A DNA stretch of 64,000 nucleotides from Artemisia argyi (Eukaryota > Streptophyta > Magnoliopsida > Asterales > Asteraceae), in the NCBI GenBank assembly GCA_030686995.1, contig CM060697.1, forward strand, positions 108,508,706 through 108,572,705, in the 5' to 3' direction. A program made the position numbers and the translations under genes. The notes beneath the pieces were generated by a model. That model was given only the letters and a program-made list of their open reading frames with translations. It was not told the DNA's origin and made no database searches. Below, one piece after another: positions 35,836 to 44,769 of the stretch (positions within the stretch are counted from its first letter, which is position 1; the number at the start of each line of letters is the position of its first letter).

Positions 35836-37092
35836 GTTTTGATTGCCATTTTGAAAATTGTTTTGATTAAACTGGCCTTGATTTTGATTCGGGTTTTGGA
35901 AATTTGAGTTTTGACCTTGGTTAAAATTCTGATTTGAGTTACGGTTTTGATTTTGGTTAAAACCGGGAGGTCCGAGAAAATTGTTGGAACGATAGCTTAA
36001 GAGATTACGGTCCCCTTGTGGTTGGTAAGAATTACCCCCCGTATTGTAGGAACCGTGAGCAGCATAAACGTTCTCTTGAGGAAAGCCAGCAGTAGCTGGA
36101 CACTCAGAATACAGATGAGGGCCCCCACAAGTTTCATAACTTCGGGCCACGGCTTTCACTTGTTGATTTTGAACCTGATTTTGCATCGTTTGGTTCATTC
36201 TCAACACAGCCGTAGAAATATCATCCATCTTTTTGGTAAGAGCAATTATTTCAGGAGATGATGATGAAGGAGCAACGGAAATACATGACGCATCCCTCTC
36301 CGCAGAGGAATCCCAAAAGTTATGGTGGGCAGTCATGTTCTCAATTAAGTCATAGCACTCCTCGGGACGCCTTTTTATAAAGGTCCCACCAGCAGCAGCA
36401 TTGAGAATATCCCGGTGCCTCAAGGTCAGACCATTATAGAAGGTATCTATGATGGTAACTTGCAACATATTGTGGTTAGGGCACCGATCAATAGCTAGCT
36501 TATAACGTTCCCAAGCCTCAAAAAGAGACTCATCGGGACGTTGCCGGAAGTTGCTGATATCATTTCGTAACTTGGTAACCATGGAAGGTGGAAAATATTT
36601 TGCTAAAAACTTGGTTACCATTTCATCAAAGGTGTGAATAGAATTCTTTGGGAGTCGGTCAAACCATGCAGTGGCATGATGAGTGAGAGAATAGGGGAAG
36701 AGGTACAGCCGGAGGGCATCATCGGTGACACCATGCTGTTTCATGCTTTGGGTGACCGTGAGATATTTGTCAAGATGCTTGTTGGCATCGTCACCCGGTA
36801 ATCCGTGAAATTGACACGAATTCTGGACTTGTTGGATCATGTGGTGCTTGAGGCCAAAGTCCGTAGCCTCAATAGTGAGTGGTGCAATAGGCCCACCCCG
36901 CCCTTGCATGGTAGGCTGGCACAGCTCCTCCATCGTTCGGAGATCAGGAGCTGGCACATCCCTGGGAGGGTCAGGGGGTGGTAATGGTGGTGGTGGCCCA
37001 GCGGCCATTTCGGTCTTTGGTTCTTGTGTGTCAGAACGTAGCTCGGGTACGTTTTTCTGATGTTTACGTTTTGTTTGTGACCGAGTGCGCAT
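35836..37092 (-). pseudogene. gag: GAG N-terminal part of element A (upstream of element D)
   Basis: It starts at ATG 37092 (MRTRSQTKRKH) with a Pro-rich N-terminal stretch. Residues ~75-270 form the GAG capsid domain (FHGLPGDDANKHL, TKFLAKYFPPS, LRNDISNFRQRPDESLFEAW). A zinc-knuckle-like CGGPHLYSEC follows at about residues 320-329, then Asn/Gln-rich repeats. The frame is open until it runs into the D LTR at 35835; the last ~40 codons of the visible frame (to 35707) are D sequence. GAG assembles the virus-like particle. No damage other than the D insertion is seen in this part. Confidence 0.85.
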
Positions 37093-37161
37093 GCACTAAA
37101 AACAATTTTTCAAAACAAGAGCGAGGCAAAACCAAAGTGAACTTAAACCAATTATCACAAG

Positions 37162-38566
37162 TGATGCGTGGGAATCGCACCTTGCTTTACCTCTCGAGGG
37201 ATCTCGCGAGGCTTACAACCCCCACCAGGCAGTGTACCTGATCGTTGTAGTATAGTATAGTGACAAGTACCGGGGGATTGATCGTTCAGCTTAGGAATAG
37301 TGTCGCTAGGATTAGAAAGCCTAATTAATAGTTCTAGAGATGGAAGATGATTATTTTTGTGTTTTTATATTTTATGAAAGCAAGTAAAATCTCGGGTTTT
37401 GAAGGAGTGGGCGGAATTAGTTGCTAATCAACTAACCCAAAAACTACTTTATAACTAATTAACTAATGAAAATGAAATTAAACTAATATTAAACTAAGGT
37501 TGTGAGCAGTGGTTGGAGAAATTGTGTTTACTTAGACTTCATTACTCCCTAGATATCTTTTACATGTTAATTACTTGTTACACTTGTATGAATGACGGGT
37601 TGTATTCCTTAATACCATTCGTGGAGTGGCATACATAACTCCCCAACTCTATGAGCTCTTATCTCCTCCTACACCATGACCCAGCACAACTATAGGGATT
37701 GTAAACAGTGGCTCATGCATTAAATACAACCAATAAAGACCTAGTACGCCTCGGTTCATGTTTCTTAAGACGTTCAAGCATGTTACCATTTGGAGATCTG
37801 CCAGTTTTCTTAAGCCTAACATATAATATCATTCATTCAAAGCAAGAATAGACAAGTAATCAACACATAATCAACATCTAGGTTTCATTAGATCTAAGCA
37901 AACACAAAGGAGATTTAGCCTAGCATAGTAGAATTAAGATAAGAACAAAAGATAGACAACCAACACATAGACATATTGATTGAATTAAGAGTATACTTAT
38001 CTCAATTACAATGCAAGGTCTCAAGGGTTTGGAACCCTTGAAAAACCTGTAAAAGAGGCACCAAAATCGTCTTTAGGGTTTCACCAAAACTTCTCTCTCT
38101 TTAATGAAAAAACTAGAAAACTATATATAGGAAAATCGTCCTGACGGCGTCAAGAGTAAAATCTGACGCCGTCAACTCGCCGCCATATACTTCCTCGGAC
38201 GCCCTAGATCCAATCGTGACGGCCTATGTGACGCCGTCACCACCCTCGGTAAATTAATCTTGGTCATTTTGACGCCGTCATCTCTTCATCTGACGCCTTC
38301 ACAACCTTCGGTAAAATATTCATCCTTTCTGACGCCGTCAAGAGTAAATTCTTGACGCCGTCACCTTGTAATTCCAGCTTGGATTTGGTACTTTGTTGTT
38401 TTCTTCACTTTATGCTCCAAAAACGTCCAAAATAGCCTCTTTTCCAGAATTCACTCTCCAAACACCTAAAATCACAAAAGGAAAGATTTAGGGCAATATT
38501 TGATCAAATAAATTCGGATTCGGGCTTAAATGACCCCCTAAAAACGGATCATTTTTCGCCTCATCA
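37162..38566 (-). repeat. 3' LTR of element B
   Basis: 1405 bp, TGATGCGTGGG...CGCCTCATCA on the + strand. It contains six perfect TGACGNCGTCA sites (38142, 38164, 38229, 38270, 38330, 38353), one decayed site (38291) and the tRNA-Asp-like segment at 37241-37269. Confidence 0.95.
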
Positions 38567-38606
38567 TATACCCTTACACTTGAGATTTGCTTGTCCTCAA
38601 GCAAAT
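38567..38606 (-). promoter_or_regulatory. Polypurine tract and stem-loop of element B (3' LTR copy)
   Basis: The minus strand reads AGTGTAAGGGTATA directly against the LTR. It is preceded by ATTTGCTTG-AGGA-CAAGCAAAT, a perfect 9 bp stem with loop AGGA (38606-38585). Confidence 0.75.
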
Positions 38607-39169
38607 GAGCTTTTATTCTACTCAAAAGACAAGTTAGGGGTCATTTAACACTAATATAAAAGTAATTACAACAAATAATCGTTCCACTAAAGACCAATAG
38701 ACAAGCACGGAGGTCATACACAAGCACCTCACAAATAGTGTTTAGATACTCACATCTCTCGGGTGTAATAAAGTAATATAACATTATGGAAATGGAAGAT
38801 ATCTCTCACTACCTGTCATAGCAAAATAGATTACCATAGGCTTGGGAAAGGATCAAACCTCCACCACATGGCGTAAGCACCTAGGATAAACTATCAAAGA
38901 GGTCTTTTTAAAGGGTTATAACGTTAGGTGTAGGGATATGAATTACACGGTTTTGTTGGATAAAGGGGATTTTACTGGTGGCGAGTTAACAATCTTAGTT
39001 AATTACATGTACAAGATGGCGTTGCTAAGCCAAGACTAGACTCGACTTAAGCTAATAAATGAAAAATAACTAAAAACATAAAATGAACATAGAATGAAAA
39101 CGGGATGGTAGTCCGTATGTTTTTTCTCTCTTTCTTTTCTATTTTTTTTTTCTTTTTCTTGATTTTTTC

Positions 39170-39208
<39 letters not shown>

Positions 39209-40175
39209 CATACACTCTTACCCTACCATCCAAAATAATACATCATAGGGGTTTGAGCATTCCCCTTACACTTGAATCTTTACATACTTTACATTAAACT
39301 ATTCTAATGACTCGAATTAAGAAAATCAAAACACTTGGAGCACTTTTAAGATTAACGTACATATGGGGGTAATAAGTGTTGTTCTTCCCCATTACTCCAT
39401 AAAATAAGTACTTACCCATGAGTCCCAATCGTCCCAAAACAATATGTACAAGGATGTGACTCGACTTAGCAACCATGTAATCAATTAGAAAGTTAACTTA
39501 GGGTTTAACAAATAACAATAATGCACTAAAAATGAGCGCATACACGGAAGGCTAAGGCGATTTGGGTGTACATTTAAGTGGGGTGTAACAAATTCTTCCT
39601 TTAAGTAAAATGCTTAAAGTTAGAAACGAAAAGATAGGCTCGGAGGGGTGTACTAGGGGTATCGTGTACTAAAAATGAGTACAACGCTAAGGGTGTGGGA
39701 GAAATTAGTTGACTTAACTAGCCAAGTAATATGACTTAAATGGTCAAGTAATCGTAATACGGGTTTAACACAAGGGTGATCCTAATGCCTCTTATCATGT
39801 AGTAAATCCTACTACACGAATGTAGTCTCACTAGCGGTCTCGGGATGCATCACTAACGCAAGTTCTAGAATCTAAATGCTACCGGTACACTCATAAGCAC
39901 CAATAATAAATGCTTTTCCTATCAAAACTAAAGGCGAACCTCACATTTTTGGGTGGAAAATTTTTCTGAATATACGGTTATGTGCTAGTCATACAACCTC
40001 CTATCCATGAGACACTTGCTATGGCTAAAGTTTCACTCCTAAATGTTGTAAAAAATTTTAAATTTGGCGCTAAAATTGCACTAACAAGTATTTCTCATAG
40101 TTTTATTACTCATCTACTATCAAACAAAACAAACTCAAGCGAAAGTGCATATGTAAGGTATCATCTTTTTACCCT
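38607..40175. other. 3' non-coding region of element B
   Basis: No supported gene. It contains a long T-rich tract (about 39120-39208, including ~31 T at the end). Short ORFs such as 39036-39233 are lysine runs read off the T tract. Confidence 0.7.
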
Positions 40176-40213
40176 CCCCTTACACTTAAGATGAACATTG
40201 TCCCCAATGTTCA
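40176..40213 (-). promoter_or_regulatory. Internal purine tract and stem-loop of element B
   Basis: The minus strand has TGAACATTG-GGGA-CAATGTTCA (perfect 9 bp stem, 40213-40192) followed by AGTGTAAGGGG (40186-40176). A further AGTGTAAGGGG is at 40826-40816, the counterpart of 5116-5126 in element C. Confidence 0.65.
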
Positions 40214-40582
40214 AGTAAAGAATGTAAAAGTTAAAAGTAAAGAGAATGAATTCAAATACTCCCCTGATTCGCTCGGTATGGGTTTTAGGTTGGCCAGGTT
40301 AAATCTTCCTCCAAGAAAACGAACAATCAAAGCTTCCCTTCCAGAATATAAATCATCTTCTTGTCTCAAATAACCTGTAAATCCTGACAAAAGTAGACAA
40401 GGCAACCTCGCGTAAAATCGGCGGCATCCTATATAAGTTACTAAATCCTAGAAAATAAGATATAATGCTTGTGGAATGAAGTTTGCAGATTTCCTGGAGA
40501 TTATAAAACTTAATAATTCACAAAAACTTATAAGACTCCGTTAGAAAAACAAAACTGGTAAAATTTCCAGATTTTTGACTCC

Positions 40583-40616
40583 TGACGCCGTCAAGAGCAA
40601 TTGCCTGACGCCGTCA
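40583..40616. promoter_or_regulatory. TGACGCCGTCA pair downstream of ORF2 (element B)
   Basis: Perfect sites at 40583-40593 and 40606-40616, starts 23 bp apart, spacer AGAGCAATTGCC. The homologous pair in element C is at 5326/5349. Confidence 0.7.
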
Positions 40617-41167
40617 GAATGAACCTGCAGAAATCTTTATGTTAAGTTTCCGGAAAATTTCTGGAAAAAACTTTGTCCTACTTCCTGGAAAATCCTGCAA
40701 AACTACATTATGACTCAATACAAGCATTTGACTCTAACAATATGAATACACATGTTCATTAAATATTGTGGAGAATCATGATCGGTTTGTTTCTTAAAAA
40801 ACATATTTGGGGTTTCCCCTTACACTTATCTTTTGCAAAAATACCTTTAGGTTGAAGTTAAGACTAGGCTAAACAACATAATAAAGTATTTCCACATTTT
40901 AATTGAGAAACATGATCAACCAACAATAAAAATAAAACATGCATACGGAAGCAAATAACAATCAAACAATTAAAAATCACACAAAACATGGGTTTGCAAA
41001 GATAAATAACCAAAAATTAAAAGCTAATCATTCAAACATTAATTAAAAGAACAGAAATGGAAATTGTTCAAAGCCAACAAAGGCCGGATCCTAGACTATT
41101 ACAACCAAATGTTTTAAATTATTCAACCAAAAATAAATTGTTCAAGAATTACAGACATCAAGATGGA

Positions 41168-42448
41168 TCACTGAGGGGGAGGACCAAAACGATAATCATA
41201 GCCAGGTGGGAGATGTCCAGTGTACCCATAGGGAGGGTAGTCAGTCTCTCGGCCTGGGAAGGGGTCAATCTGCAGGTGAGGCTCAAGCTGATCTCGGGTG
41301 GAGAGGTGCTGCATCTGGCGGACGGTATGATCATACATCCAGTCAAAGCGCTGGTCGGTAGCTGCTCGCCACGTGTCCATCTGACCCATCCAGACACCCT
41401 GGTGTGCCTGCCAGTCTCCCCGACTCATATGTCGGTAGTAATCAGCCGTCCCTGCCTCATACTGATGCTGCTGGGGCACTCCCTCATCATCACCGTCATC
41501 ATCCTCATTATCATCCCCTATGTACCATATATAGGTACCGTCCCCCACCTGCATCACAATCCTCATCTGCCTAAGGGATTTAGCCCTTACTACCCTGCAT
41601 TTCCCACATTCGCTCAAGTACCCCATGATCTGAGGAGTAAGAAGATCATAGGAACGAGCCAACCGTGTGATGAACATCCCCCCATAAACCTTGTCGATAT
41701 CCCTCTCACCCACACTGCTCTTCAAGTAACTGGCCACCCAAAACGGGATGTTGCAGTAGACATCCTCAGCAAAGATGGTGTACAAGTAGAATAAGTCCGA
41801 AGCAGTGATACGGTGAGTGGTGCCCTGACGTGCAGACAAACCATATGTGAGGCACCTGTGAACTAGCCTAACAATGGGGTCCCTGATCGATGCAGCCCCA
41901 GTAGTCGACGTGTAGGCCCCATTCCCAATGGTGGGCCAGAAGGTAAGACACCTCATCTCATTCCGCTGAGTCTCTCCATGTAACAGATTCAGCAGAAAAG
42001 CCCCATCAACCTCCTCACTGGTATATAGCCCCAGCCTCCAACCAAACTCAGCCACAGAACAAGACCTCAACTCACCCCCTAGCCTAAAGTATATCGTGGT
42101 GCCCCCCATATCTCCCCTAGCCTCAGCTTGGTCAAACCGGAAAGTCGCAAAGAACTCTCGTACCAACTCACTAAACACCGTCTCCCTTATTCTAAACAAT
42201 CTCTCCCATTGCGGACCCGCGAATCCATCTGTGCGGATCCTCCCTACAAACTCACCCTCCAACCCACTAGCTCTCAGAAAATCCCAGTCAACCACCGCCC
42301 CAACATCGATGTGGTGGTTACACAACTCCTCATACTTAGTACTAGTGCCGACATCACCAAACTCACTCCAACTATGCACTAATTCCCCATAAGTAACTCC
42401 TTGAGATCTAGAAGAACTACCCCTATGTTGGCGAGTTCGTTTGCTCAT
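41168..42448 (-). CDS. ORF2 of element B, ATHILA ORF-1-like protein of unknown function
   Basis: An intact frame of 426 residues starting at ATG 42448 (MSKRTRQHRG). The central part (roughly residues 40-290) has the pattern of the plant family often annotated as ATHILA ORF-1 / retrotransposon ORF: an RLFRIRETVFSELVREFF helix, TTIYFRLGG, the AEFGWRLGLYTSEEV motif, and a late IPFWVASYLKS stretch. An acidic segment (DDNEDDDGDDEG) is near residue 320, and the C-terminus is rich in Pro, Gly and Tyr (PPYGYTGHLPPGYDY). No membrane segment or signal peptide is obvious, so an envelope role is not supported by what I see. It sits where pol would be, 701 bp after the GAG stop, and has a TGACGCCGTCA pair 79 bp upstream of its start. 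Intactness in a pol-less element suggests selection or simply youth. Confidence 0.75.
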   Translation of the reverse strand: MSKRTRQHRGSSSRSQGVTYGELVHSWSEFGDVGTSTKYEELCNHHIDVGAVVDWDFLRASGLEGEFVGRIRTDGFAGPQWERLFRIRETVFSELVREFFATFRFDQAEARGDMGGTTIYFRLGGELRSCSVAEFGWRLGLYTSEEVDGAFLLNLLHGETQRNEMRCLTFWPTIGNGAYTSTTGAASIRDPIVRLVHRCLTYGLSARQGTTHRITASDLFYLYTIFAEDVYCNIPFWVASYLKSSVGERDIDKVYGGMFITRLARSYDLLTPQIMGYLSECGKCRVVRAKSLRQMRIVMQVGDGTYIWYIGDDNEDDDGDDEGVPQQHQYEAGTADYYRHMSRGDWQAHQGVWMGQMDTWRAATDQRFDWMYDHTVRQMQHLSTRDQLEPHLQIDPFPGRETDYPPYGYTGHLPPGYDYRFGPPPQ

Positions 42449-42526
42449 TTTCCTGAAAAAAAATGTGGTGAGCGGAAACGATTAGAACGCGAGATTTATA
42501 TGAATTTTTATGCAGTCAGACACATC

Positions 42527-43050
42527 TGACGCCGTCAAGAGTATTTTCTGACGCCGTCAGATGGACCAGAAATGAAGCCATGCAAAAGCGAGGGAAAAAT
42601 CAATTTTCAAACTCTTAACCCATTACCCAAACGCTCCTTAAATCAGGAAACAGGGGTGGGGGGTCAACAAATCCGAGGCATGATGGGTTCTCCCTAAATT
42701 AATGCATGATTCGGATGAGACAACATCATCAAATGGTAACCCCATGATTACAAATCACCAATTGGATGGCATTACGATTTGCTAATGGTGGGTCAAGAAT
42801 GGGGTTTTGGGGGAAAGGGGTTTTTCAAATTGACGGGTCCTAAGGATAATTAACCGAGAAAGGATGAAGAAAACTTACTTACAAAGGAGAGATCGAAGGC
42901 GGAAGATGTCGAATTGGAGGTTTGAGAGTCGGAGTAGCAGCAACACTATGGGTGAGATTTGTGGGGTATGGGTTGAAAGTGATTGGTTCTTGGGTTAATA
43001 TTGCTGATTCGTCGAGCTGACGGCGTCAAGGGTTAAATTTGACGCCGTCA
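42527..43050. promoter_or_regulatory. Spacer between GAG and ORF2 with two TGACGNCGTCA pairs
   Basis: Pair 1 is at 42527-42537 and 42549-42559, 79 bp upstream of the ORF2 start. Pair 2 is at 43018-43028 and 43040-43050, 100 bp after the GAG stop. Both pairs have starts 22 bp apart. The 701 bp spacer has no ORF. A promoter or enhancer for ORF2 is an inference. Confidence 0.55.
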
Positions 43051-43149
43051 GATGCCCGTGTAGGGTGAGGTTTGGAGTAGTTTCAAGTTTAGTCCCTGCT
43101 CTTTGCGTGAATAACTAAACACAAGTAAAACCCATGAGTAGCTATTCCG

Positions 43150-44598
43150 TTAATGAGGTCCACCAGGGTCGAACGTCTCATTACTATCGCGGAAAGAGGT
43201 GAGGTAGTAGCTGGGGTCGGGTGGTGTCTTGGCAAAGTTGATCCTTATGCACGAATTATTGGCGTGAGAGAAAAGATGTTGTTCAATGGGAGGTTTCAAA
43301 TCAATGGTGTTTATGAGGTGTGGCCTCTTTACACCGGGTTTGAAACCAACAGAACGTTTTGTGGATGAGATCGGGAATGTGGTTCGCAAGCATCCAACGA
43401 AAATACTATTTATTCGCGAGCTTTTCTCCGTGTGGGGGTGTTTATGAGAATGGGGGGTAGTCAGTGGTAAAGCTTTTGAGGAGAATTTCCAGCTGTCCTC
43501 CTGGTCAAATACCAAAGGGGCTGACACCTCGAAGACTTTTTCAATCTTTTTGGGTATAGAATTTTCTTTGATCTTTTCTTTGACCCTTGATATGAATTGG
43601 TCTGCGAAATCCATGAAGGTTTTGTGAGTGTTTTCCATGCGTGCCTCAAGATGCTGGATTTGCTTTTCCTGATTATCCATGAAGGTCATCATTATTCCTT
43701 CGAATTCCTCTTGTCGTGAGCGTTCAGGAAAATTTTGGCTGATAGCCGTGTTCCTATGTGAGTTAGGGTTACACATGGATTCAGTAGCTAGTTTCTCAAT
43801 ACTCATCAGTTCTTTTACCTGTTTCTTGATACTTCCCAACAATTGTTCTTGGGTGGCACATGCATAGTCAAGCTTTGCTTTGCTCGGGAGCATCGGGTCC
43901 TCCCATCCTTCCTCTTCGTATTGTGCCAACTCCTCAAGAACTTTCCAACATTCGTCAACGCTAAGTCTATCTAGCCTACCCTTGGCTGCGTAATCAATGG
44001 CTTTTCTTGTTTGATAGTCAACCTTACCATAAAAGATTTGGATCTGCAGCCATGGTTTGATCCCATGATGAGGAACTTTTCGGAGTAGGTCTTTATATCG
44101 ATTCCATGCTTCATAAAAAGATTCATTTTGACGTTGTTGGAACATCAAGATGTCATTTCTAAGTTTAGTAGTTCTCCCCGGTGGGAAAAATTGAGCAAGG
44201 AAACGAGTGGTGAGATCATCCCATGTGGTGATGGATCCCGCGGGTAAACGCTCAAGCCATTGACTAGCTTGATCCCGTAGAGAGAATTGGAATAGGCGTA
44301 AACGGGTAGTCTCTCTAGTTTCAACACCTAGGTCTATGGAATCTACGATTTTGAGGAAGTCCTTAAGGTGTTGGTTTGGATCTTCGGAACGAAGTCCATG
44401 GAATGCACATCCGCTTTGCACCAACCGGATGGTGTCGGATCGCAAGGGGGTCACATTGGCTCCGGTGAGCTCAATGGTGTTTCGGTAGCCTTGGTGGCTA
44501 GGTCGGGAATACTCTCCTAAGGTTCGGGGCCTAAGGGGTTCTAATGGTGGGTTTTGTTGTGGTGGGATGATGGGTTCAAAGATGTTACCACCTTCCAT
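43150..44598 (-). CDS. gag: GAG of element B with divergent C-terminus
   Basis: Intact frame of 482 residues from ATG 44598 (MEGGNIFEPI), 147 bp after the primer binding site. Residues ~40-235 are nearly the same as in element C GAG (RSDTIRLVQSGCAFHGL, FQFSLRDQASQWLERLPAGS, TRFLAQFFPPGRT). After that the two proteins differ completely. B has a coiled-coil-like stretch (MDNQEKQIQHLEARMENTH) and a Ser/Pro/His-rich tail ending FDPGGPH, with no zinc knuckle and no protease-like domain. The loss of the knuckle implies that RNA packaging relies on another part or on a partner's GAG. The breakpoint suggests recombination or capture; no source for the tail is recognised. Confidence 0.85.
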   Translation of the reverse strand: MEGGNIFEPIIPPQQNPPLEPLRPRTLGEYSRPSHQGYRNTIELTGANVTPLRSDTIRLVQSGCAFHGLRSEDPNQHLKDFLKIVDSIDLGVETRETTRLRLFQFSLRDQASQWLERLPAGSITTWDDLTTRFLAQFFPPGRTTKLRNDILMFQQRQNESFYEAWNRYKDLLRKVPHHGIKPWLQIQIFYGKVDYQTRKAIDYAAKGRLDRLSVDECWKVLEELAQYEEEGWEDPMLPSKAKLDYACATQEQLLGSIKKQVKELMSIEKLATESMCNPNSHRNTAISQNFPERSRQEEFEGIMMTFMDNQEKQIQHLEARMENTHKTFMDFADQFISRVKEKIKENSIPKKIEKVFEVSAPLVFDQEDSWKFSSKALPLTTPHSHKHPHTEKSSRINSIFVGCLRTTFPISSTKRSVGFKPGVKRPHLINTIDLKPPIEQHLFSHANNSCIRINFAKTPPDPSYYLTSFRDSNETFDPGGPH

Positions 44599-44744
44599 GA
44601 TGTCGGATGGTAAAGAGTTACGAACAAAAGCACGAAGAAATAAGATAGACTAAAGAAGACCTAAAAATAAAAATAAAATCTTACTAGAAAGGAATCTAGC
44701 AAGTAGACCTAATAAAAAGAAATCCTAACCTAGACAATAACTAT

Positions 44745-44763
44745 TCCCCGGGCTGCGGCGCCA
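44745..44763 (-). other. Primer binding site of element B (tRNA-Asp type)
   Basis: The minus strand reads TGGCGCCGCAGCCCGGGGA, 6 bases after the LTR end. It matches the complement of the tRNA-Asp 3' end except in the middle. Confidence 0.8.
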
Positions 44764-44769
44764 AAAACT

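Noticed and set aside
41057..41794. 245-codon + strand ORF opposite ORF2 of element B
   Set aside because: Antisense of ORF2. ORF2 has family-like motifs and this does not.
41168..42448. ORF2 of element B as an envelope protein
   Set aside because: No signal peptide or membrane-spanning segment is apparent, so only the general ATHILA ORF label is used.
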